This document shows positions 44,038 through 52,542 of a DNA stretch of 64,000 nucleotides, piece by piece. Made by a program: the position numbers and the translations under genes. This DNA comes from Terrilactibacillus sp. S3-3. Lineage in GTDB: Bacteria; Bacillota; Bacilli; Bacillales; Sporolactobacillaceae. The first letter of the stretch is position 1. Every line of letters starts with the position of its first letter. The stretch spans positions 2,666,001 to 2,730,000 of the forward strand of contig CP129291.1 of NCBI GenBank assembly GCA_030437565.1, read 5' to 3'. The notes below the pieces were generated by a model. The model saw nothing but the letters and a program-made list of their open reading frames with translations. It was not told where the DNA came from and did not search any database.

Positions 44038-44970
44038 CTAAGAGGGTGTGCTTACAGTAGGCTCCATGACGGTCAATTTATTATTGACCGTGTCTAAATT
44101 AACGGTTGCACCAATCGGCATAGCTGCTTTGTAATATCCATGCGCTGAAGTGATATTAGTCATAAGCGGTTTCCCGAACGGGACGATAACATTTGTAATC
44201 AGATCTTCATAGGATGTTTGATAGGCTGTTGGACAATTGGTACATTCCCCTATAAGGATTCCGGAGCAGTCATCAATTTTTCCAGCCAGTTTCAAATGGT
44301 TAATATAACGGTACACAGTGTTAATCGGGGCATGCGTTTCCTCCAGGAACAAGATTTTATTGGTCGTATCAATTTCAAACTGCGTCCCCAATGTTCCGAT
44401 AAAAGATGTCAGGTTTCCGCCAACAAGCGGACCCGTAACGTTACCGGGAACCCTGCTCACCAGTGGAATCCCCGGAGGATTTTCAATAGGTCGCGGGGCC
44501 GTTGTTGTAGAGGTAGCTGTAAAAAACTGGTCATAATTATAGCCTGGTTTGTTCGGTGTGAAATCAAACAGTAATAAACTATTAAAGGCAATGAGATCCG
44601 CAAATTGATACAGGCAATTAAGCAAAATGGTGACGTCGCTATATCCGCTTACAATTTTCGGATGGCTGCGAATATAATAATCAAAATCCAAATGCGGCAG
44701 AATACCGGCTACGCCAACACCGCCTCTGGAAGAAATAATCATTTTGATATTGTCATTGTAAAACATAGCCATGAGATCTGAGGCCCGTTGTTGATCCGTC
44801 CCCGCTAAAAAACCGGTTTCGGCATATGCATTTTGACCGACAACAACTTTAAACCCCATATTTTGAAGACCTTGAATCCCCTGATTGATAACATCTGGAT
44901 ATAGTGGACTGCCCATCGTCACAACACCGACCGTATCCCCTGGTTGAAGTATAGGTGGTTTAGTCGCCAA
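44038..44970 (-). CDS. S66-family LD-carboxypeptidase
   Basis: Intact 310-residue serine peptidase of the LdcA/MccF family (MEROPS S66). The nucleophile Ser is in IVSGYSDVTILL, the Glu in LFLEETHAP or ILIGECTN, and the His in ITSAHGYYKAAMPIGA, matching the Ser-Glu-His triad. LD-carboxypeptidases trim the tetrapeptide of murein during recycling; MccF-like members cleave microcin or related peptides. Without signal peptide, it should act in the cytoplasm. It stands alone in the accessory region. Confidence 0.9.
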   Translation of the reverse strand: MATKPPILQPGDTVGVVTMGSPLYPDVINQGIQGLQNMGFKVVVGQNAYAETGFLAGTDQQRASDLMAMFYNDNIKMIISSRGGVGVAGILPHLDFDYYIRSHPKIVSGYSDVTILLNCLYQFADLIAFNSLLLFDFTPNKPGYNYDQFFTATSTTTAPRPIENPPGIPLVSRVPGNVTGPLVGGNLTSFIGTLGTQFEIDTTNKILFLEETHAPINTVYRYINHLKLAGKIDDCSGILIGECTNCPTAYQTSYEDLITNVIVPFGKPLMTNITSAHGYYKAAMPIGATVNLDTVNNKLTVMEPTVSTPS

Positions 44971-45164
44971 AGCACTCTCCCCCTTAGACAGATTCCTAAT
45001 TATACTGTATTCGGCGGGATGCCTATAGATGTAAACGATCTGATCATCATCTTATGTGGATGCCTTTGAAAGTATCTCAAGCTGTTTCGTTCCAACGTCA
45101 AATGACAACTTTTGCACGGTTCGCTCTTCAGTATGATTTTCATAAAGCCAACATTCTTTAAGAC

Positions 45165-45625
45165 ACGGCCGGATGATGGTACAAATGGGAACCGCCTCCC
45201 TTTGCCGGATTCAAATCTTGCCATGACAAAATGTGCGAATTTTTTGACTATTGGCATGTTTTTAGCTGATCTCAGTATAAATATCTTAGAGGTGATCTTA
45301 AAATGACGATACATTCAGGGAAAAATTTATTTCTCTTTCCATCCGAGGAGCCCCGTCATTATGCCGGCTATATGAATGTATACCTATTCGCGGCATTCGT
45401 CGGCTTCTGCACGGTCATCTGCATCCTCATTTTTTTCCTCTTAAAAGTACTGTTCAAAGATCTATTCCATAAGAATGGCAGGCATTATAAAAATTATTAA
45501 TTTGTTGTTTATGGGAACCTATGTCGATTATTTAGGCAAGACTTGCCATCGTGAAATAGCTGTTTATATATAATCCGTTTTTTGGCCATCGCGCTGAAAA
45601 ACGCAACTTATTATTTTCTGATCCC
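45165..45625 (+). repeat. Copy B of the dispersed leader/small-ORF cassette (full form)
   Basis: It holds the same leader as copy A (45165-45344), an intact 65-codon ORF (45303-45500) and the TTTTTTGGCCATCGCG block (45578-45593). It precedes the decayed fic gene. The two copies are 2.7 kb apart and in the same orientation. Confidence 0.8.
45303..45500 (+). CDS. 65-residue single-pass membrane protein in cassette copy B
   Basis: The ATG at 45303 follows AGAGGTGAT. The product begins MTIHSGKNLFLFP, has one transmembrane segment at about residues 27-48 (VYLFAAFVGF then VICILIFFLL) and a short basic C-terminus (FHKNGRHYKNY). Copy A keeps the first dozen codons (MVTHSGKNLFLF) but not the rest. 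That the start region and ribosome-binding site are conserved between the copies supports that it is a gene. I do not recognise the family. Confidence 0.6.
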   Translation: MTIHSGKNLFLFPSEEPRHYAGYMNVYLFAAFVGFCTVICILIFFLLKVLFKDLFHKNGRHYKNY

Positions 45626-45691
45626 GGTAACAATGAATTTTTTTAGAAAATTCGATTCGAAAAATTTTTAATGGAGAGGTGAACAGGCCAT

Positions 45692-46434
45692 ATGCCCCAG
45701 CTTCCTAAGGATTATTTGGATGATGTACTGGTTCGGCTGGCGCATCATTCAACAGCCATTGAAGGAAATACGCTCACACTTGCCGAAACGGCATCCATCA
45801 TCTTGTATAATTCCCTTCCGGCTACTAATCGGAATGTTGACTTAAGAGAGATTTATGAGGTCAAAAACCATGAACAAGCGTTTGATTATATCCTGTCTGA
45901 GTTAGGAAATGAACATCCACTAACAATTGGAACGATTAAAACGATCTATGCGGCCTTGACAGACAGGTTGCAACATGATCGTGGACAGTTCGAATCTTCG
46001 GAAAATGCCATTGTGGGAGCTGAGTTTCAAACGGCCAGCACTGCTGAAACGCCGCTCTTAATGCAGAAATGGGTTGACAACCTGAATGACCGCCTGGATC
46101 AAGCTTAGTCAGCTGATGACTATTACCTGATTGTCAGCGAAGCGCATATTGCGTTTGAGCGTATCCCCGTTCTGATGATGGAAATGGACGAACGGTGCGG
46201 CTGCTCATCAATTTTTCTTTACTTCAGCATGACTTGCCGCCTGTTGTGATCAATGTAGACAATAAGATTCAATATATCTCTTTTTTGGCGAATCAAGATG
46301 CTGATGGACTCTGCCAGTTTATTAAGAAGGAATCCGAAAAAGAATGGGATCGCATCCAGCGCTTTCGAAACCAGGAAAAAATACCCGCTGCAAAGTGGAA
46401 AAGGATGCTGCTGACGAAAAAAAAGGTGACATTT
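45692..46434 (+). pseudogene. Decayed Fic-domain gene
   Basis: The frame from 45692 has the Fic-family N-terminus HHSTAIEGNTLTLAE, REIYEVKNHEQAF and the inhibitory-helix-like region. An in-frame TAG ends it at 46106-46108, in a non-homopolymer context. Beyond it, the Fic signature HPFxxGNGRxxR is broken: at about 46160-46200 the DNA reads ERI..PF..DDGNGRTVRLL only after a 2-base loss and a 1-base gain. The remaining sequence (INFSLLQHDLPPVVI) is typical. The 3' end runs into an IS3 remnant. Fic proteins AMPylate target proteins; this one should be inactive. Confidence 0.75.
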
Positions 46435-46441
46435 AGCCACA

Positions 46442-46616
46442 TGAACCGCCCCCCAAAAGTTGGACAAATAATGCTAGAATCCGCCATGTGTGCCCGGATA
46501 GGGTACTATAATGAGTTTCAGAATCAAAGAAAAACTCGGTGGCCAAAGTCCAGTTGAATATCGGATTTCAACCACCAGGACAGCTGCTTAGAATTTAGTC
46601 CAACTTTTATGGTTCA
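46442..46616 (+). mobile_element. Deleted IS3-family element with both ends
   Basis: The left end TGAACCGCCCCCCAAAAGTTGGAC and the right end (reverse) TGAACCATAAAAGTTGGAC share the IS3/IS150-type terminal motif. Between them, in the frame from 46510, the last residues of an IS3 OrfB transposase are visible (RIKEKLGG..PVEYRI, then a stop). The 175-bp element thus keeps both ends and the 3' tip of orfB, having lost the rest. It sits at the 3' end of the fic gene. A 3-bp target duplication is not evident. Confidence 0.75.
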
Positions 46617-46689
46617 AATCATGAGGTAAAAGCACCCCTCAATTGCCCCTCAAAAATCTCAAATGTGCGAAGGGGGGCGAATAGGGTAA

Positions 46690-46718
46690 AAAAAATCCCT
46701 CTGTAAAGGGATTTTCAA
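46690..46718. terminator. Short terminator-like hairpin
   Basis: AAAATCCCT / AGGGATTTT with a 6-nt loop and A/T-rich flanks. Confidence 0.5.
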
Positions 46719-46999
46719 GACGTTCATCAAATCGTGTCTTATTGTACAAATGGAGACAGTGTCCGTATAGCCCCTATAAAACTTTGTCTTTAATTTCAAG
46801 GTTTTTAAATAAACAGCTGCCATCCAGCCAGTTTTTAGCCGGCATTAGGACAAGCTTTATTGGAATAGCCATTCTTTACTCTTTTTTATCCCGCAAATCC
46901 TCCGCAGCCGCCCTAAGCATGGTCATTAAGTGGGTTCAAATTTTAGGGACGGCTAAATATCGTGTTCGCATGGGATTCTTGATAACAAAGAATATTAGA

Positions 47000-47610
47000 T
47001 TAGCTCCTTTTGAGATTTTCTTTCATGAGATAAGCAATTTTTCGATCATCTTCATTCTTAGACTGTTCTAATTGCCGAATCACAAATTTTCGACGCTCTA
47101 TTGAATGATTTTGACTTAGCTTTGCTTTGCCCTCGATTTTATTAATTTTTATTTTGAATCCCACAACCCCTTAGTCATCCCTTCTAAAAAAAGAGAATCC
47201 ACTTCATCAAATTGATATGAACTATTTGGGCCTTCATATTTCAATACCAAATCACGTAAAGAATTCATCAATTCTTTACCTTCTATAATCTCAACCTGTC
47301 CATACACATGAACAGCTACATAATTCCACGTTGGTACAGCTCTGTCTGTTTCATACCAGGAAGGAGAAATATAGCAATGCGGACCATGAAAAACAGCTAG
47401 GATTTCTTGGCCTGTTATATCCTTCCATTGCTCATTAGGCCGGGCAAAGTGTCCATACAAGCAACTCTTTTCTTTATTCAAGTTCAATGGTATGTGAGTA
47501 GCATAGAGGTGCCCTAGATGTTGGGAAAATAATGTAGCAAAGCTGTTTTCTTTGATAACATCATAAATCACCTTTTCATCATTAATTTTAAAATACTTTG
47601 GAATATACAT
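47000..47610 (-). CDS. paiB: PaiB-type FMN-binding regulator, frameshifted
   Basis: Split-barrel flavin-binding protein of the PaiB family. The ATG at 47610 starts [42 protein letters not shown] and the highly conserved [14 protein letters not shown] follow. The frame stops at 47149, but one more G in the run near 47168 restores [21 protein letters not shown], and the protein then runs to the TAA at 47000 (KENLKRS), about 203 residues as expected. PaiB was described as a negative regulator of protease synthesis and sporulation in B. subtilis. Such genes are often divergent from a MocR gene, as here apart from the inserted IS. Confidence 0.88.
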
Positions 47611-47706
47611 ACAATTCCTCCTAACTAAATGTAGTTGTGAGTTGAGCCAGTATAATTGTGTAAAAAGGGTTATCTGAATGAATATGAAAAATGTTAGACC
47701 GGGTTT

Positions 47707-47751
47707 CTGTTTTTCTGGAGGGGGCTGGCCAGCCCCCTCCAGAAAAAACAG
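47707..47751. repeat. Long GC-rich palindrome at the 5' end of the IS
   Basis: TCTGGAGGGGGCTGG pairs perfectly with its complement, centre at 47728/47729; outside it CTGTTTTT and AAAAAACAG extend the symmetry. The stem of at least 19 bp has no loop. It lies about 110 bases before the transposase start and would form a terminator-like structure shielding the transposase from outside transcription. Confidence 0.85.
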
Positions 47752-47862
47752 CAGGATTTTATTTACTCGTCTCTTTCATTTTTTTCATAGAAAATGAGCC
47801 AGAGCCCGTCATCTTAGTTAGAATAGAGTTAACCAAACCAATTCTAAAGGAGAGATTTCAGG

Positions 47863-49098
47863 ATGACTCAATTACAGATTACTCTAGATGAGCAACTTTT
47901 GCATCAATTATTTCTTGGTAATTCTAAAGAATCGGGCATGAATATCCTTTTGGAGACGATTTTAAATCAAGTTTTAAAAGCACAGGCCGGCGAGCAGGTG
48001 AGCGCCGAAAAGTACGAACGCAGTGAGGCACGGACGGACTACCGTAACGGCTCGTATCCCCGTCAACTCAAGACGCGCGTGGGTACTCTTTCACTCAATG
48101 TTCCCCGCCTGCGTAATGGCCATTTTTCTACTGATCTCTTTAAGCGTTACCAGCGCAGTGAGCAGGCGCTGGTTCTATCCCTAATGGAGATGGTTATTAA
48201 CGGCGTCTCCACACGTCGCGTAAGTCAAATTACTGAAGAGCTTTGTGGCACAGACTTTTCGAAAACGACTGTATCGGATCTTTGCGGGCAGCTGGATCCA
48301 GTGGTTAAAGGCTGGAATAACCGTCCTTTGAGGGGCAACTATCCGTTCCTATTCGTTGATGCGGTTTATACGAAGGTACGAGAAAACGGGCGTGTCCGCT
48401 CCTGTGGCGTGCTGATCAGCTACGGTATCAACGACAAAGGATACCGAACGATTCTAGGTCTGAAAATCGATGACAGCGAAAGCACCGACGCCTGGAAAAA
48501 TTATTTTGACTGGCTGAAATCACGCGGTCTAAAAGGCGTTGACATGGTGATCAGCGATGACCACGGCGGTCTCGTGAGTGCGGTTCAAAAAGCGTTTCAA
48601 GGGGCTACTTGGCAGCGGTGTCAGGCTCACTTCCTGCGCAATGTCCATGATCGGTTGCCAAAAGCTCTCAAAAGCGAAGGAACCGAACAAGTGAAGGCGA
48701 TTCTCTATGCGCCGAATCTGGAAGTCGCTCGAACCTTGCTTAATGCTTTTCTAAAGGATTATCAGGACAAAGCACCAAAAGTGACGGAGCTTGTGGAGGA
48801 TGCCTTTGATGACGTGACGGCGGTGCTTCCTCTACCAGAACCCTATCGACGTCGCCTCCGGACAACTAACGGGATGGAACGGCTCAATGAGGAATTTCGC
48901 CGTCGGGAACGGGTTATCCGTATTTTCCCTAACCGCCAATCTGTGATTCGTCTGATGGGCTCTGTTCTTATGGAGAAGGACGAAAAATGGATAGAAGGAC
49001 GCCACTATCTGAAAATGGAAGACTATTTTGAATGGAGGGCCAAACAGCCAAAATCACCTGATCGTTCGAGTAACGTAACAACTCTTTATCCAGGATAA
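47863..49098 (+). CDS. IS256-family transposase
   Basis: Intact 411-residue DDE transposase of the Mutator-like IS256 family. Catalytic residues are seen in FLFVDAVYTKV (Asp), VDMVISDDHGG (Asp) and RTTNGMERLNEEFRRRERVIRIFPN (Glu, with the family signature). CQAHFLRNVHDRLPK is the conserved motif around the H of the insertion domain. AAAGGAG precedes the ATG. The frame is undamaged, so the element may still move. Confidence 0.96.
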   Translation: MTQLQITLDEQLLHQLFLGNSKESGMNILLETILNQVLKAQAGEQVSAEKYERSEARTDYRNGSYPRQLKTRVGTLSLNVPRLRNGHFSTDLFKRYQRSEQALVLSLMEMVINGVSTRRVSQITEELCGTDFSKTTVSDLCGQLDPVVKGWNNRPLRGNYPFLFVDAVYTKVRENGRVRSCGVLISYGINDKGYRTILGLKIDDSESTDAWKNYFDWLKSRGLKGVDMVISDDHGGLVSAVQKAFQGATWQRCQAHFLRNVHDRLPKALKSEGTEQVKAILYAPNLEVARTLLNAFLKDYQDKAPKVTELVEDAFDDVTAVLPLPEPYRRRLRTTNGMERLNEEFRRRERVIRIFPNRQSVIRLMGSVLMEKDEKWIEGRHYLKMEDYFEWRAKQPKSPDRSSNVTTLYPG

Positions 49099-49248
49099 TC
49101 ACTCTATCTTAGCTAAGGTGAATTTACACATAAAAAAAGACTTGACCTAGTTGTGGATGTTTATTTATTGATAAAATATGTTAATAGATTATCTGACATT
49201 TAAACAGGTACAATTTTAAATAAAAGGACATGTCAGAGGAGATTATAA

Positions 49249-50627
49249 ATGAAAAATACCATTTTTGCCTTTAAAGATGACTCTCCTAAATACAAACAAA
49301 TATATGAACAATTCAAATCACTTATTGAACAAGGTAACATATCTGCCGGCGAGCCACTGCCTTCCATTCGGCAGCTCGCACATTCTCTTCAAGTAAGCCG
49401 CAACACAACTTTAATGGCTTATGATCAACTTGTAGCTGAAGGCTATATTCGAGGAGAGACTCGAAAAGGTTATTTTGTTAATGAGTTAGAACCTCTTGTA
49501 TCTCAAGAAACTTTAACCTCTCATGGTCAAAAACAAGCACACCCAGTAAAACCTGTTCTCATTGATTTCCGGGCAGGTGCAGTCGATCAAGTCCATTTTC
49601 CTCTAAAAATTTGGAGGAGAATCACCAATCAGGTACTAACTTTACAAAAGAGTTTTTTCTATGGAGAACATTTTGGTGAAATGTGCTTACGCGAACAAAT
49701 TTCTGAGTACTTACTACAATCTCGTGGAGTTAGAGCGGAAGCAAATGCTATTATTATTGGCAGCAGCACGCAACAAATATTAATCTATCTCGGAAATGTA
49801 CTGAAGGATGACTACACAAGTGTGATAGTAGAGGATCCTGGCTATGACGGCGCCAGAGAAGCTTTTCAATTCCATCGATTTGAGCTTGAAACTTTACCCG
49901 TTTATGAAACGGGTGTTGATTTATCAAAAATTGAACAAATGAAATCAAGATTAATCTATGTCACACCTTCTCATCACAGCCCTTACGGTGTAAGCATGTC
50001 CATTAAACAACGGCAAACGCTCATTCGATGGGCCAACAAGCATCAAGGGTATCTTATCGAAGATGATTATGATAGTGAATTCAGATATACACAGCAGCCA
50101 TTTCCGGCGCTCGCCTCCATAGATCCATCAAGAGTCATCTATCTTGGAAATTTTTCAAAATCATTTCTTCCTTCGTTTAAATTATATGGTATTACCACAG
50201 CCACTTTTAGGGCGTTATCAAAATAAATTTTTTCACTTCGAGAGTGCTGCTTCACTCCTCAGTCAACTTACAATGGCTAAATTTATGGAAACTGGAGAGT
50301 GGAGCAGACATATCAAACGCATGCGTCTTGTTTATAAGCGAAAAATGCAACATTTAGTTTCCTTACTAAAAAAAACAATTTAAACAAATGATTTCTATTA
50401 TTGGCGAACAGTCTGGACTACACTTATTAGTCAAAGTGCACACAGAACATTCAGAAGAGTGGTTGATCCAACGTGCCTACAATAACGGCGTTAAAGTATA
50501 CCCTACTTCGCTCTATTTTATTAAAAACAAACCTGATCGACCAATTATTAAACTAGGCTTTAGCAATCTTTCCTTTGATGAAATCCAGCTAGGGGTGAAT
50601 CTTTTAAAAAAAGCTTGGTTAGAATAA
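49249..50627 (+). CDS. MocR-family regulator (GntR-aminotransferase fusion), frameshifted
   Basis: Two-domain regulator. Residues 1-75 form a GntR winged helix (PSIRQLAHSLQVSRNTTLMAYDQL); the rest is a class I aminotransferase-like domain with PLP lysine in GNFSKSFLPS and the Asp in IEDDYDSEFRY. MocR proteins such as PdxR, GabR or PatR-like members use PLP or substrate adducts as effectors. Frames change near 50168-50178 and 50375-50385 (A-run). About 458 residues. AGAGGAG stands upstream. Because it stood divergent from paiB before the IS came in, paiB or a nearby gene may be its target. Confidence 0.88.
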
Positions 50628-50862
50628 CCTTTAGATGATGCATGTATGTAAATAGGTATTTGTATTTTTTTGCTTTTTTGGATAAAAAAGCCTTAGCAAT
50701 TAAGCTAAGCTCAGAGGGCTTCAATATTCTTGTTATGCCGGAAGAGCGACTCGTAAAAAACCATTGTGACGAACTTTTCGCGAAGCCAAAAAGCTCAGTC
50801 GTCCCTCTCAAAAACATGGGCAAATTTTTTAGCCAGCAAAATTAAAAAAAAAACTATAAAAT
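50628..50862. other. Stretch with two overlapping unsupported ORFs
   Basis: A 67-codon plus frame (50642-50845, MYVNRYLYFF) and an 87-codon minus frame (50560-50823) overlap each other. Neither has a clear ribosome-binding site, a recognisable domain or a known neighbour relation. I cannot say that either is a gene. Confidence 0.25.
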
Positions 50863-50908
50863 AAAAATCCTCAAAAGCCGCGTCAGATTAACGATTTTGA
50901 GGATTTAT
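50863..50908 (-). terminator. Terminator of the tmRNA gene
   Basis: AAATCCTCAAAA / TTTTGAGGATTT with a loop of about 18 nt; on the minus strand it is followed by TTTATTTTAT. Confidence 0.8.
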
Positions 50909-50931
50909 AAAAAGCTATAAAATTTTCAGAA

Positions 50932-51288
50932 TGGAGACGGTGGGAGTCGAACCCACGTCCAAAGATATCGTGATTTAAGTTTCTACGAGTGTAGTCGGTA
51001 TATTAGCATTTCGCCGTCGCAGCGGCCCGCCGACAGGCTTTCGCGCAGCTATCCCGATTGATCTCTTCCCTGGCCCTCAGGATGCGGGCTTCCGGCGTAT
51101 CCCACTAAGTTGAGTCCCTTACCCTACCACATGGGCGATGGAGGGAGGAACCGCTAAGCTACTTACGCAGAGCTAAAGCGAGGTTGTTGTTTTGTTTGCC
51201 AGTTATTGGCTTTGGCGTTTTGACGAGGCCGACCCCCTCGACTCGCGGCTTAAACCCGACCTACCCCTGTCGAATCCGTAACGTCCCC
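50932..51288 (-). ncRNA. ssrA: tmRNA (transfer-messenger RNA)
   Basis: The 5' end GGGGACGTTACGGATTCG and the 3' end GGACGTGGGTTCGACTCCCACCGTCTCC plus A are diagnostic and form the tRNA-like domain. The RNA is about 357 nt and rescues stalled ribosomes. The 3' CCA is not encoded: the discriminator A is followed by TTC. The tag begins at GGCAAACAA after UAACU and reads GKQNNNLALALRK before TAG. If the CT pair in GCTCTGCG is one copy too many, it would read ...LALAA then TAA, the usual degradation tag. It precedes nothing else on its strand; smpB lies just upstream. Confidence 0.96.
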
Positions 51289-51398
51289 TTAAAGTTAGGA
51301 AGACTGATACGTAATTTAAGTCTTCAGCAACCGCGGCGATCCGTGCTGATATATCGCCGGGAACGACTACTTTCATTAGCCGTCAACTGACAAGCTGA

Positions 51399-51427
51399 AT
51401 TATATCATATAATTAACTGTCATGCAA
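51399..51427 (-). promoter_or_regulatory. Putative promoter of ssrA
   Basis: On the minus strand TTGCAT (51422-51427) and TATAAT (51399-51404) are spaced by 17 bases, about 110 bases before the mature 5' end, which would then need RNase P processing. It lies just after the smpB stop. Confidence 0.55.
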
Positions 51428-51429
51428 CC

Positions 51430-51897
51430 CTACATTTTCTGCCGTTCACGAAACGCTTTTTCTATTTCACGCTGCGCGGTCTTCCGCTTCATCGATTCTC
51501 TCTTGTCATAATTTTTCTTCCCCTTGCCAATGCCAATCAGCACTTTGGCAAAGCCGTTTTTTACATAAATCTTTAGTGGAATAAGTGCGTAGCCGGCCTC
51601 GGAGGCCTTCCCGGCCAATTTGTTAATTTCTTTTTTGTGCAGCAGCAGTTTGCGCGTTCTGAGCGGATCATGATTATACCGGTTCCCCTGTTCATAGGTG
51701 CTGATGTGCATATTATAAACAAAAGCTTCCCCATTTTCCACGCGGGCAAAAGCATCTTTTATGCTCACTGATCCCTTGCGAATCGACTTAATTTCCGTCC
51801 CCTGAAGGACGATGCCGGCTTCGACGGTCTCTTCAATGAAATAATCATGATGGGCGCGGCGATTTTGTGCGAGCACACGGCTTTCTTTTTTTGCCAA
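51430..51897 (-). CDS. smpB: SsrA-binding protein SmpB
   Basis: Intact 155-residue partner of tmRNA that delivers it to stalled ribosomes. N-terminal [32 protein letters not shown] and the C-terminal [24 protein letters not shown] tail are all typical. It is in the order rnr-smpB-ssrA seen across Bacillales. A GAGGTGG site lies before the ATG. Confidence 0.97.
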   Translation of the reverse strand: MAKKESRVLAQNRRAHHDYFIEETVEAGIVLQGTEIKSIRKGSVSIKDAFARVENGEAFVYNMHISTYEQGNRYNHDPLRTRKLLLHKKEINKLAGKASEAGYALIPLKIYVKNGFAKVLIGIGKGKKNYDKRESMKRKTAQREIEKAFRERQKM

Positions 51898-52518
51898 ATC
51901 TGTCCACCTCTCAAGCTTGACCTGATGTCATTCTATCCATAACTTTAATTATATGCTCAAATGGCGAAGTGGGGCAAGCCGGGTCAAGAACGTTTGTAAC
52001 AATTTATCTGTCAAATGGGTCAAGCCAACAGGTAAAAATGGCCGACTTATGCTTGCCGTCCCGCTAGCCGGCCGCTCACTTGATTCCGTAACGGCCCCGT
52101 GGGCCGGACCCCCGATTTTTCCCGTCGGTTTCAGGGCACTTACCAGCCGAAATTTACCCGCCGCCCCGTAGTCCTTGCCGCCAAAACTGGAATCTGTCGC
52201 ATTGCTTAACTGGAGCGACTTCTACCTCAAAGGGGGCGAACTCAAATCGGAATGGAGCGACTTCTACCTCAAAGGGGCGAACTCGAACCAGAATAGAGCG
52301 ATTTCTACCTCAAATGGAGCGATTTCAACTCAAAAGCGCCCCAATTTCTTGGCTCGAGCGCCCATTTCCCATCGCGAACGCTCCATTTCTGGACCGAACA
52401 CCCCATTTTGGAGCTTGAACTCCCTAAGCAACCGGCCGCAGCCAGCAAACACCTACACCTTTATACCGCTTGCCAATATCTAATTCAGCTTTGAACACCA
52501 AGACAGGCCCCCATACAA
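51898..52518. other. smpB-rnr intergenic region without genes
   Basis: About 620 bases, unusually long for these two neighbours. The first 300 hold no gene; the second part consists of the degenerate repeats listed separately. Confidence 0.55.
52211..52335. repeat. Degenerate tandem repeat of about 41 bp
   Basis: Units start with TGGAGCGACTTCTACCTCAAA at 52211 (42 bp) and 52253 (41 bp), then shorter units at 52294 and 52315 (TAGAGCGATTTC, TGGAGCGATTTC). Further GAGCG-containing pieces continue to about 52420. Divergence rises to the right. Units are adjacent, without spacers, so it is not a CRISPR. Confidence 0.8.
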
Positions 52519-52542
52519 AAAGACGGGCAAGCGCTCGCCTTT
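52519..52542 (-). terminator. Terminator-like hairpin after rnr
   Basis: On the minus strand GGCGA and TTGCC pair around GCGC and are followed by CGTCTTTTTG, right after the rnr stop. Confidence 0.5.

Larger units (their letters stand above)
47650..49134 (+). mobile_element. IS256-family insertion sequence
   Basis: An intact IS256-type transposase gene is flanked by terminal sequences sharing TGTGTAAA (47660-47667, and its inverse TTTACACA at about 49124-49131), which I take as the inverted-repeat tips. The outer bases imply an element of about 1.47 kb. I cannot see a convincing 8-bp target duplication (AGTATAAT versus TAAAAAAA), so the exact ends are uncertain. It lies between paiB and mocR, which are otherwise divergent partners, and may alter their shared promoter region. 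Confidence 0.8.

Noticed and set aside
46742..47071. 109-codon plus frame
   Set aside because: It is antisense to the restored C-terminus of paiB.
50642..50845. 67-codon plus frame before ssrA
   Set aside because: An overlapping minus frame is equally open, and neither has a recognisable domain or ribosome-binding site.
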